Shown here: positions 11,647 through 23,600 of the stretch, piece by piece | How positions within the stretch are numbered: position 1 is the stretch's first letter | Layout: the number at the start of each line of letters is the position of its first letter | Source of the DNA: Brachynemurus nebulosus | Lineage: Eukaryota > Arthropoda > Insecta > Neuroptera > Myrmeleontidae | DNA: 64,000 nucleotides | Assembly (NCBI GenBank): GCA_035578155.1 | Contig: JAPWDM010000001.1 | Location: forward strand, 172,756,395-172,820,394 | Direction of reading: 5' to 3' | The notes under the pieces: generated by a model | Seen by the model: only the letters and a program-made list of their open reading frames with translations | Told to the model about the DNA's origin: nothing | Databases searched by the model: none | Translations under genes and position numbers: made by a program

Positions 11647-13532
11647 TATGTACTCTTTGATCCTAAACATTTCACATCTTGCTCTTTGTTTACGAAATAT
11701 TGGTCTTGTACCTATATTGCTTAGCCTAACATCGTCACTAATGCATGGACTTTATTTCCCTTGTTTTAGTCCTTTCTGATGAACTTTTTATATCATCGAA
11801 GATGACGTATTAATATCGTTGTGTGATTGAATTGAACACGTGATTGAATAATTATTGAGTTGTACATCCATATTGAATAAACGCAAGAGGGCTGTAGAGT
11901 TAACAACTATAGAGTTAACAAACAACTATAGAGTTAACAAAAAATCATAAATTAACACTTTCACTGAGATGGCATTACTTAGTGCGTGTCAAAAACATGC
12001 ACTTAACGAATTTTTTGGTTTTAATTTCCGAGCCATATCTTTGTTGCAAGTGTAAAAGATCAATGTAATAATGCAGTGTTTCTTTTGAACTTGACAACTA
12101 CCGTTATAAAACTGCTTTCAACGCTAAAATTGCATACTCAATTGACAAGTTAAATAATTTCTTTTAAAATAAAATTAAATGATTTTAAAATTAAATGTAT
12201 TATAAAGAGTATCGTCAGTCAAATAGTAAAAATCTCAGTTTATTTCTTAATAATAGAGTGTTAAATACTTGATATTAAAAAGTACCGTCCGGCATTTACC
12301 ATCTAAGTAATGTAGAGCAGGAAAGGATTAAGTCAACATTATTTACTGGCTAGAGTTTTTTTATAGCTTTTGGAATGAAACATATGATATTTAAGCATAT
12401 TATTTAAGTTTAGCATAAAAATTGACTAAGATATTCAACATTGTCCTCATTGTTCGGATACCCAAATCCAAATATTTTTTTGGCGAAAAAATTAGTCGTC
12501 TGCCAAAATTAAGTAGTTTTTCAAAATTTTGGTTACATCATCGTAAATGATATAGATAGATTTTGGAATCATTATCCTGTGTATGTCCAATAAATAAATT
12601 CTAGTGAATATCATTTTCGGCTTCTAGAAACCTCAAAACAAATTTTTATTAAAATGCCGGGTTCAACTCTGACCATGATACCTGCTGTAGTCGTAGAGTT
12701 GTGCTTTTTAGAAATTAGCTAAAAAATAAGTTTTTTGTAACTCGTAATTATTCATATCGTAAGAGCACCTAGTCTAAACTTAAGACAGACGTTAAATATC
12801 TTATTTCACAGACATACTTAACTTAAAATCTAGATTATTTAATATTTACAGTAATTCGTAAAGGTGAGGTCCAATTTCGACATCGAATTTTACAGGGGGC
12901 TCACTTTGTGGAAAACCTGGAAAACCGGGAAAAAACATGAAATTTAAGTAGTAAAGGAAAAATTAGGGAAATATCAGAGAATTTTTATTGAAATCAGGAA
13001 AGTTTTTAATCCACAATATTTAAATTATTTTTAAGTTTGATAATGGTTTGATTGTATTATCCATTGTACCGATTCTAAAAAAAATTAAATCTTTATTTGG
13101 TCGATAAAATTTATTGCCTTCATATCTTCAAGCTTAACTCCAAAAGGAATTTAAAACACCTCTAGTTTTTATTTTTTTTGATAATTCTATTACTATTTTA
13201 AAGAAATTATTGAAAAAAAAAATTTTAGCGTACGCCCTGCCAAAATGAATGAATAACAAATTTTAAAATTAGAGTTCCTCCAGAATTTTAGATGCCCATG
13301 CCATTGATACCCTCAGTACTGGTAAATTGATCGCACTTCTAGTTTCATGAAAAAAAAAGAATTTTAAATTAGAAAAATTTTTTAATAATCAAGGAAAAAT
13401 TCAAACATTATCTAAAAAACAGGGAAAAGTCAGAGAAAATTTGGTCTTAGGGAAAAGTGGTTATCCTGATTTTATACTGTGTTAATTTCCTGAGTCTAAA
13501 ATATATTATAGCGTCAAAATTAAAGTTTTTTT
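11647..13532. other. Gene-free stretch with diverged repeats
   Basis: No gene is supported. 11896-11942 holds three copies of an ACTATAGAGTTAACAA-like unit. 12641-12720 resembles the CCGGGTTCAAG block at 14970-15045 and 51434-51520. 12890-13480 has GGAAAACCTGGAAAACCGGG at one side and GGAAAAGTGGTTATCCTG at the other, like an old dispersed repeat. Confidence 0.45.
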
Positions 13533-14226
13533 TAAAAGCTTTTATTTAACTTGCTATGTTAGTATGTTGGTTTAGATCAAATCTTGGAATTAAAATTTAG
13601 ACAACTTCTAATTGAGATAGAGGTTTCAAATTTTGCATACTTGTCTAACCTTGATAACAATGCAATATTGTATAATTAGTTTTGCTCTAAATCGACCCAA
13701 ACGTTGATTTTTAGTCCTATGCAATTTTTTTGACATTTCGGATTGTCAAATATTGTCCATTGATTTTATATTGCAATTTTCTGTTTCCATAGTTATGTTT
13801 GATTAGGGTAAATTAACCGATTAAAATATAGGTAAAAAAATTACTTCTTTAATTTTTTTTTAAATTAATTGTGATCAGACTAAAAAGTAGAAAATAAAGT
13901 AAAAAAATGTTTTTTAAGAAAAAGCTTTTATTTAAAAATGAGCTAAAAAAAATAAAATAACTTTTGAGTGAAGTTTGAAGCAATATGCAACATAATTTAT
14001 AAAAGCTTGAGGCGTTTATTAAGTTTGGTAACTACTGAAAAGTAAAATAACTACACTTATATTCAAAACATCCAAAACAGAAATAATAAATTAATGATAA
14101 CGCCTCCAGCTTTTATAAATGATGTTGCATATTGCTTCAAACTTCACTCAAAAGTTATTTTATTTTTTTTAGCCCATTTTTAAATAAAAGCTTTTTCTTA
14201 AAAACCATTTTTTTTTCTTTAATTTA
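13533..14226. repeat. 0.7 kb dispersed repeat, copy 2, with internal hairpin
   Basis: Direct repeat of 8877-9577, including the same terminal hairpin (about 13905-14215). The two copies lie about 4.65 kb apart in the same orientation. Confidence 0.8.
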
Positions 14227-14387
14227 TTTAAAACGCCAATAGTATACAACACGAGAGAGATTTTCACGTTTCCGAGGTATTTATTTATTTTTTTTAATTT
14301 ATGGGAAAATTGACTAAAGTTCACAATTTTTCCTATATTTCTTAGTAAAAGATAATCTAATAATATATCTACAAAATACAAAAACCA

Positions 14388-15060
14388 ATGACGCAGCATT
14401 CTGCATAACATAGCAAATTTTTCAAAACTTGATTTTAGTACATACCTATCTCAATTTAGAAATAAAATATTAAGTGAGTAATAAAATGAGTTTACATTTG
14501 GTAATGGTTCCAAAAAATTTCGGTTGAATAATTAACATACCTAAATTAAATTCCTTTTAAAAGACCTGATTAACGATATTCTATACGATGGTAAACGTGG
14601 CAAAAAACTTTCATCCCTACCTTTCAGTACGAAAAAACCTGAACAAATTAATAAAATTTTTTGAAAGTTGTTAATAATTGAGATCTACACTTGTATAGCA
14701 AGTACATACAAAATTTTATGAAACTATCAGGGTTTCGAGATTTTTTTTCAGAGTCCTAAAATAAACAACACAAGAATAAAATTTTTTTTTAATTTTTCCC
14801 GAAAATCAATTTACATAGGACAATGATTTAAAAGATATGATTTTTTTGCTTTTTATTATAGTGTAAAATTTTTATTATAGACGAAAAATATTCGATTCCG
14901 GGACAAAAAATATTTCGTTCGAGAGTTGTCGTGCGGACACACACATATGTGCCATTCGTGGATTGTAGGGATCTTAAAACAAATTTCTATCACAGTCCCG
15001 GGTTCAAGTTTCACTATGGCACCTGGCTGTAATAACTCAATTTTCTGTTAATTCGCTAAA
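14388..15060 (+). repeat. Fragments of the microsatellite-associated dispersed repeat
   Basis: 14388-14430 matches the left start at 40083 (CGCAGCAT.CTGCATAACA). 14890-14950 carries the TTCGTTCGAGAGTT.TCGTGCGGAC end motif and a short CACACATATG tract. 14970-15045 carries the CCGGGTTCAAG block shared with 12641 and 51434. The copy is diverged and broken up. Confidence 0.55.
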
Positions 15061-15727
15061 AATAAAAAAGATGACAAAAATACTATAAATTCATTCTCAT
15101 TGTTAATAAATCTTTCCAAGTAAGATTATATCAGTCTGGTTATATGAAGTTAGTTATGGATTTGTGAAATACACGTGAATCGTGATGTTTGTGCAGAAAT
15201 GTTGTATTCGCTTTGTACAAAACATTCACTGTGGATGCTTTGGATAATAATTAATTTATACATACATATTTCTCCAAGTATGAGTCAAATAATTAATATT
15301 TATAAATTTTATAGAGAAACATACCTAGACCATATATTACGCATTTTCTTATTAGACAAACAATACTATGAATAGGTAGAGTTATAGACATAGTATAATT
15401 AATATTACATACTGATATCTTGAAATACTAAAGAAAACAAACATAAAGAAATAATATAAAATTTCACAAAACCAGTTTTCAATTTTAATAATAGTCTGTT
15501 CGGAAAATTATGGAACCTTGAATAATTTTCTTATTTTTTGTATAGGGACAATATTATAAGATGTAATTTAAAGTATATATAAAGATGTAATTTAATTAGG
15601 TATTAAAGGAACCCTCCGGATAAGATAGGCGAATCTGCCTAAGGCCCAACCTGGGTCGGGAGTGCCATGGTAGCGTTCGCCCTTGCACACGTATACCATA
15701 GCCGCAATGTTAGGTCAAGGTAGCTTT
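15061..15727. other. Gene-free stretch
   Basis: No gene is supported. 15600-15727 is GC-richer than its surroundings (CCTAAGGCCCAACCTGGGTCGG) and adjoins the repeat at 15728, so it may belong to the same insertion. Confidence 0.4.
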
Positions 15728-15853
15728 GCGTTAACTCTTATCCTTTTGAGGGGTGACGCGACTGTTAATTCCTGCGGTTCCTGTGGTTTTAGTGTCCACA
15801 GGGTGCTATGAGTAACCCCTCAGAAGGTGGTCACTTATTTCTCTGACACCCTG
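15728..15853. mobile_element. CACCCTG-ended MITE, truncated copy
   Basis: Shares the TTTTGAGGGGTGACGCGACTG, CTGCGG and GTGCTATGAGT core with the complete copy at 58102-58241. It ends ...GACACCCTG before TA. The left end matching CAGGGTGT is missing or replaced. Ends of this type with TA flanks suggest a Tc1/mariner-class MITE. Confidence 0.6.
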
Positions 15854-16025
15854 TATATTATACTATATTTCCCAAGAATACAATTTTTCTTGGGAGATAT
15901 AGTAAGTTCGAAAAAGTCGGATTTTAGTTAGGTAAGTATGATCTGGATAACCAATTGGTCCATTGTATTAGTCCAAAAGTTCTATCAAATATGATTTTAT
16001 CAAAAAAAAATTGATTATCAAAAAC

Positions 16026-16092
16026 TATCGATAAACTATCGATAGTTTCACGACTAACTATCAGTAACTATCGATAGTCCCGACTATCGATA
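16026..16092. repeat. Cluster of four TATCGATA palindromes
   Basis: TATCGATA occurs at 16026-16033, 16037-16044, 16069-16076 and 16085-16092, within repeated ACTATCGATAGT units. The octamer is the core site of the Drosophila factor DREF. In this gene-free setting it is as likely to be a short satellite-like repeat. Confidence 0.6.
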
Positions 16093-16576
16093 GTTCTCCA
16101 CCACTAATGTATATATAATTGATCAGTTTTGCTGATATTTATGAGCTTTTATAATTACAGCAAAATCAAAAATGTTTAGTTAAAAGCGTAAATCTTAAAA
16201 GTTTTCTTTAAGCATACAATCTCAAAAAATTCTTGAAAATTTAATAAAAACTTACTTAAGACCAATCTTTAAATGCATTCTTCGGAAATTATAAATGAAA
16301 AACTTACATACGATAGGTGAATTTATCGCTTTCAAAAATTATCGGCTTATTCATTTATATTAAGTAATAGTTTGTTCATAAACCAACGACTTTTTTAACG
16401 AAAATTCTTTTTATATTTCTAAAAAAACCTCTTTTCTTTAACTGACCGCTATTTTTAACCAATTTCATTTTTAAATTAAAATTTCAAAAATTTCGTTTAC
16501 AAACAAGCTTGATAATTTCTGCTGCCATAAATTTTATTCCATTTTTTGAAATATAAATTTATTTATAATAAAAATA

Positions 16577-16748
16577 GCGAAAGTTTGCGCCTCGAGTATA
16601 CTCGGTTTTTTACCCCTTCCTTATATATTTTGGCGTATTATCATGTTTATAGCGTGTGCACCGGCTGAAAGTTAACTGCGCATATGCATAAATAAATTTT
16701 AAGGGAAAGGGCTAAAAATCCGAGTATACCCGAGGCGCAAACTATCGC
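16577..16748. mobile_element. TA-flanked MITE (Tc1/mariner-like)
   Basis: A 172-bp element with nearly identical inverted ends of about 30 bp (GCGAAAGTTTGCGCCTCG at the left, GCGATAGTTTGCGCCTCG at the right when complemented). It is flanked by TA at 16575-16576 and 16749-16750. No coding capacity. Confidence 0.85.
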
Positions 16749-19124
16749 TAATCCTACAATAAAAAAAAAGCTTTGGTGCCTGGCTAGTTAAGAGAGATTC
16801 TGAGTTTGAGTACCAACCGATCTAGTTTGATAATTTTTCAATCACTGCGATTTTTAATTAACATAATGATTTGGCCATACATAGGTACCAAATGAAATTG
16901 GCTTCAGTTTAGCTTAAGTGAGTATACGAACACTAACGTATGTTTAAATTCAAACAAAAGTTCGCCATACTTACAAGGAAATGCATCCAGAATGAAATTC
17001 GCAATTTTGATGAAACTTTGCTGGTGTGTAGAAAAGGCAAAAATAAGTTGGGGGTTGGGGTTCAAAGTTGGGAGTTCAAATCGTATTTATTAAGATTGCT
17101 ATAAAATACTCTATCTGAAGTTGACTTTTAGTTTTAGAACATATCGTAAGGATAATAACGTTGATTATTTTTTCAGTTTTAGTCAAATTTAACATATTTT
17201 TTCTAGATCTCGCCAAGGAATACTATATTAAAATATTAGAGGTTCGATAGCCATAACGCCGAGAAAATTCTAAAATGTTGATAAATACGAGACTAATATT
17301 ATTTTTCTTTGACAAAAGACCAAGTATGAATTTCTCCTACTTAACACTTGATAACATCTTGATATGTACAAGTTCTTAATTTCAGCCAACTCTTCTTCTG
17401 TTTTTCCATTCTCTTTTAATTAGATGAAAAATAAATAAGTTGATACGGAATGAGTCAATCAATTTGCAAAAAATTGTACATTATATTATGAAGGCAAGAT
17501 TTTTTATTCACAAGGTCTTTTCAGTATGTTACATCAAATCAATCCTGGTATTTTACGGAATTATTTTTTTTAAATTTGTAGCCAGAGGGTAAATTACAAT
17601 TTACACGTTATTGCGTTACCACTTTACCGGTAGCGAGAGCATATTAATTTACTCATTTTCATAAAATGTTATCAAAACGATTCAAGCAACAATGAGAACA
17701 AATACAAGCGCACAAGTCTTTTATTGTTTGTCATACAAGTCTTGAATTGTTTAATTATAGTTTGTAAGTGAAACTTTCTATTGTATGGTTTAGTTTGTGA
17801 TTTCACAAAAATGTGTAAGAAAAATCACTTTAAAGGTAACGTTTAAATGATAATGTGCGTCTTTACTAATTCGAGAATGTTTATTTTATTTTAATATTTC
17901 AAGCAAGTGGGATATTTAAGATTAGTTTATTATTGTTTACTACGTTAAAAAATACGTTAAAAAATTTTAACAGTCGGTATTTCATAACAGTTTGTTAAAA
18001 AGTTTCTAGTTTCTAGATCTAACATGAGAGGGTAGCTTTGTGCCAGCCTCTTATAACTTTTAGTACAAAATTAATCATAATATTAATAATTTTCGTTTCG
18101 TAGGTGACTAAAAATTTAATCGGCTTTCCTTAAATGATTGAAGATAAGGCTGAAACTACATTATTAAAAAATAAAATAAAATAAAATAGACTAAAAATTA
18201 CGCCAATTAACCATGCAAATGTAATTTCGAAGAAAACATTTAAAGTCTTTATAGAAAGGTATGTGTCTTGATCAGATATGTATTTATATTATGTGACTTA
18301 AATGGTTATAATAATAAAAATACTTGAAGTTTCACGTACCTAACATTCTTAAAGATATGATATAAAAGAATTCTAGACAACGCTACTCTTGAGTAAATTT
18401 TATTTCGTTGGTACGAATAAATTTCACGAGTATTTTTAATTATTAATTAATTTTAATTAGTTATTTTAATTTGTACACTAACAATCAGTGAAAAATTTTT
18501 TTGCTCATTTTGTGATACTTGGATACTGATACGTGTAAGTCGAGTCTGCAGTTCGATATTAGAAAAGTCCTTCTTGGTTAAAGGCAAGGGGGGGGGGGGG
18601 GGTAACGTCTATTTTTTATTTTTTTCAAAATTTGTCAGATGAATCGACCACAGCCCTTAAGATTATTGCATCAAAGTTTAAAGTCGATTGGAACAAAACT
18701 AACGGAGATATAGACTTGTAAATCTCCGTCTTGCCGACCCTAGAAGTGTATAAAACTTAACAACTTAAAACGTGTATTTCTCACACTTAACATTTTCAAA
18801 ATCAGTGAACACTAACACAAAATCTGCTGGACCGATCTTTTTGAAATTTTACACACTCTTTCTAAACATAAATTACGAGGCAACGCTAGCGAGTTTTTTT
18901 ATTTTTTAAATAATTAATATTTTAATTATTATTTAATTATAATTGATTTTACAATAAAAAAATTTGTCGAATTTTTAATCAAAAATCGATATATTTGACT
19001 TCTAAGTTTTGCCAAAAATTAAAAATATCTTTTAAAAAAAAACTCGTTGGTGTTACCTGAAGAAACTTATCAGCTAACGAAACCTTTTTGGTTTTTTGAT
19101 TTTGGATGATCCGGTGATGAGTTA
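16749..19124. other. Gene-free stretch with a poly-G run
   Basis: No exon, RNA gene or clear repeat family is recognised. 18588-18602 is an uninterrupted run of 15 G, striking in such AT-rich DNA. A short hairpin (CGGAGAT.../...ATCTCCG) lies at about 18703-18729. Confidence 0.45.
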
Positions 19125-19316
19125 CAGTATAGCACCGATAATGGAAAGATCAGTTTTGGAAATTTTTTGAGAGCATCAAATTACTCTCAAAATTTTTTGA
19201 GAGTATCAAATTGAGAGCATCAGAGGCAACATCACTTTTGGAAAGTTGCATCAAAAATGTCCAGTATTTATCAAAAAATTTCCAAAATTAATGTTTCCAT
19301 TATCGGTGCTATACTG
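19125..19316. mobile_element. Pogo/Tc1-mariner-type MITE
   Basis: A 192-bp element with inverted ends CAGTATAGCACCGATAATGG, matched at the right by TTATCGGTGCTATACTG. TA flanks lie at 19123-19124 and 19317-19318. The interior repeats a GAGAGCATCAAATT-like motif. Confidence 0.85.
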
Positions 19317-20664
19317 TATTCTCTTCACCGCAAAATAATTTTTTTCTGAGGTGTCTGCAAAAATGTGCCACCACTGACTCATTTCTGCATATTTTTCAAT
19401 GAAAATTTTACAGAATATTCCTCAAATATCATTCTATTATGTACTAATTACATAAATAAATTTTTATTAACCGTATCGTTAAAAAAAATTCTCGAAAATA
19501 TGCTTATTTTATAGCGAATTAACGTTATCCCCCTTAAGGGGTTTCGGTTTTTATAAAACGAACGATTTTGGTCAATAAGGCTACATACAAATTCATATTG
19601 AACTTATATCTGAAAATCGTTACCATCCATTTGGATTTTGGGCCCATACTAGAGGTACTTTAAGGTTACCGAGAATAAGAAATTTTCTGTCTACTGTTAA
19701 AGACCACGGACTTGATAACATTTTATTGTAACAATAACAGAACCTTGCAATTGCAACTAATCAAGCGTCTGAGTGTGCTTAGTTTGTGGTACTGATTTGT
19801 GGCTGGAGATTCGAATTCCAGGGGCATTAATCATATTCATGAAGTTTATTTTGCTGTTTCCATTCACAAGTCTAGATGAATATCGGCATAGTTCCCTTAA
19901 GAAGACAACTCCAGACAGATACCTTCCAAATCCTAGTTCCCTTCTACTCCCCTCTTTTCTTCAATCACACCATAATAATGTACTTATACGTTTGTAAATA
20001 AATATTTATAAAAAAGATATGTAATAATTATATTATAGACATGGTATCTAAAAAATGGACTTATTTATATATTATTTACCCAATATTATTATTATTTACC
20101 TATTATTAAAATATGTTAATTACTTTAAAATAATAATTTTATATTGATATTTATATTAATATTATATTTTATATATAAATATTATATTTAGATATTATAT
20201 TTATATATAAATATGGTCCATTTCACTTAAATTTAACCATGATTCATCACTTATGAATTTAAATAATTTCCGTTTTCTTGGCTTTATCTCTTTCATTATT
20301 GCACTTACGTAAATTTTAAATTTGCAGTTTGTTTTTAGAAAAGAATAGAAGATTGATTTGTTTCGAATATAAGAATTATTTAATTTTTTAACAATGACTC
20401 ATGCTTAGTTGTATTTGAAACGAGGCTTATAAAATTTATATATACATATTTATATATAAATATTATAATTGTATTTTTTAAATTACTTATATTATTAATT
20501 ATTATTTATTATATTTATTATAATAATTATTAATTAATTATATTTTTATAATAATATTTTATATAAAAATATTTAAATTGAAAATCTAAATAAAATTTAA
20601 AAATTTATTACTATTGTTGCAGATACTTAAATAAGAAATTATTTCCAACTGTATTAAAAGCAAA
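19317..20664. other. AT-rich upstream region of gene A
   Basis: 20030-20600 is almost pure A/T (ATATTATATTTATATATA-type). A good splice-acceptor-like site (TATTGTTGCAG, ending 20622) lies 42 bp before the gene A start codon, so a 5' non-coding exon may lie further upstream. No promoter motif can be called with confidence. Confidence 0.4.
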
Positions 20665-23600
20665 ATGATGTTGGAAAATCCAGAAGAAGTGATATCGGAA
20701 CATTATATTAGTATATTTTCATGGATTGATTATACTATCTTTATCTGTTTAAATTCGATATGTTTTTGTGTTGGAATTTATTTTGCATTTTTTCGACAAT
20801 CAAAAACGGCCAAAGAATATTTAACCGGTGGACGAAATATGAGTGCAATTCCCGTGGGATTATCTTTAGTTTTATGGTGAGTAAGTCCAGTTAGAAACTA
20901 TTCAAATTAATACAGTTTAAATTTTTTTTTTAGTTACGTATCAGCAATTACTCTAATGGGAACGCCAAGTGAGATGTACGTTTACGGATCTCAATATGTC
21001 TATTATTGTATCAGTTACTTTATCGCAGGCATCATAGCTCAAACATTTTTCACGCCAGTTTTTCATAATTTAGAAATCACAACCACATTTGAGGTAAAAA
21101 TAGTAGAAATATTTGTTTATTATTTACAAATATGGGATACCGTAAAGTAACGCTCAAATATATTAATATTAGTAGAAATATTCTTCGAAGACAATGTAAA
21201 ACATTATAATAACCTGTTTTTTTCGAATTTTAGTATCTGGAAAAGAGATTTGATAAAAGAACTCGACGTGTTGGGTCGGCGTTTTGCATTATTTCAACAG
21301 TAAGTGCATAGTAGACGCCGGATATTGTTATCACGAATAATTGTTTTTACTGTTAATCGAGACCTAGTTACCCAAAAATAATTAGCTTATTATAATCAGT
21401 TTGGCTTTTATTATCAGTTCTGATCATTATATTATATACATACTCAGGGCCGGATCTAGGGGAGGGGGTTGCATGTGCCTCCCTGCAAGCTTTTAGGGGC
21501 GCCAAAACGGTAAAAATGCTTAAAATTTTTTTGGCGCAGTGATATTTTAAAAATTTTCCCTTGAAAAAGGAAGTGAGGACCAAAAAAAAAGTCAACAGTG
21601 TCCATTTCTGATAGGGCCCAGGTGAATTTGTTCCTGCAAAAGGAAGTGTTGAGCAAAAAAAAAAGGTGAACAGTGCCCATTTCTGATAGGGGCCAAGTGA
21701 ACCTAAAAAATGTAGTGTTGACCTTTTTTTTTGGTCATTACTTCCTTTTCCAGGGAAAAATTCACTGGAGGGCGCCAACAGGAAAATTTGTCGCCCCTCC
21801 TAATAACTCTAGGTCCGGCCCTGTACATGCTAATTTGTCTTTAAAAGGTATCAAAAACTTGCTCTTACCTTCAGAAGTCACTAAGATATCATACGAATAT
21901 TGAAAGTCGATTACTATAGGCAAATTCGTGAAAAAAATTGTAACTAAATTTGATAATAGGAATCAGTCTGATGTAAATGGTTGATGTTGGTGATGTAAAT
22001 GTTATCAGCCGATTATTGTTATCAAAAATTAAATCCCACAGTGATTGCAGTAACCGGCGTATGTCTATTAATAAAAATTAAAGGAGCGTCAAAAATTTTC
22101 AAAATTTTTGTCTTCCTTCAAGAGGTTATGTCAATGTCTCAGTTAAAACTAGTCTTATAATGATTCTAAAGAGAGCACTTTTAATCTTTAAGTATCCACT
22201 TTTTGGTGCCGAAAAAAGGAAATTTTTTCCTGCAGGACTAGTATATTATTCAACGAGCTAGTAATGATAGCTATTACTCACGAAGATGAAATTGCGACAC
22301 GAGCCGAGCTTGCGAGGCGAGTGTTGTAATGCATCTGAAAAGTAAAGGGCGCGAGGCCGGCCCTATCGATTTCTAAACTAAACTAAAAAATAAGCGACAC
22401 GTTTTTTTTTTATCGGCGGAAAAACGGTTTGAAGGGTTGAAATCGCCCTCCAAAAATTGGGGTAAAAATTTAATTTTTTAAATATCTCGAAAACGATAAC
22501 AGATAGAGCAAAAGTTCAAATTGGCGATATTGCTCTTTTTTAAAGAGCTATCTATTGATATTAAATTTGTTCAAATTACATCAACAGGGGTGGTTGGGGG
22601 TTAAAATTTAGGCGTTAATTTTGCAAAAAGGGGGTGAAAATTAAACAATATAAAAATTTTGTTTACAGATTTGAAATCTACGTCAAAAAATCTAATTGAC
22701 CTGTTTTTGCTCAATGTCCTAATATTAAGTCTAGGGGTAGTTAACTAGGGGGTGACTGTGTCGAATAGTCGTACTATTTGGGTAGTTCAAGAAGTTTCTC
22801 TTCATGGAAAATAGTTTCAGACATTTAGAATAACGTAGAAATGAAATTTTCGATTTCAAAATTCAGTTTGAGCAACACTGGAAAGGGGGTGAGTCACCCT
22901 CTTAAATTACATATTAATTAACATACACTCATTTTTAATATTAACACACTGACAGTGGGTAATAATCTCACAATAAGTGGTTCTGAAGTCGGACTGTCGT
23001 ATGTAAGGTTTTTATAAGGTTTATTTTTTAATGGATGTTATAGTTTTCGTTATCGAAAATTATCGATACCGAAAATAACGATATTTTCAAAGTGAATGGA
23101 AATTTAATAAAAACCTTACATACGATAGTCCAACTTCAGAACCACTTATTGTGACATTATTACTCACTGTTAATATTAAAAATGAGTGTATGTTAACTAG
23201 TATGTAATTTAAGAGGGTGACTCACTCCCTCTTCAATGTTGCTCAAACTGAATTTTGTAATTGGAAATTTCATTTCTACGTTATTCTAAATATCTTAAAC
23301 TATTTTCCATGAAGAAGAACTTCTTGAACTACTCAAGTAGTACGACTATTCGACACAGTCACCCCCTAGTTAACTACCCCTAGACATAATATTAGGACAT
23401 TGAGTAAAAACAGTTCAATTAGATTTTCTGACGTAGATTTCAAACCTGTAAACAGAATTTTTATATTGTTTAATTTTCATCCCCTTTTTGCAAAATTAAC
23501 CCCTAAATTTTAACCCCCAGCTACCACTGTTACCACAATTTGAACGAATTGCATACCAAAAGATAGCTCTTTAAAAAAGAGCAATACTGCCAATTTAAAC

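Noticed and set aside
14990..15045. Box-B-like GGGTTCAAG motif suggesting a tRNA or tRNA-derived SINE
   Set aside because: No matching acceptor stem, anticodon arm or box A could be laid out. The same block at 12641 and 51434 also fails.
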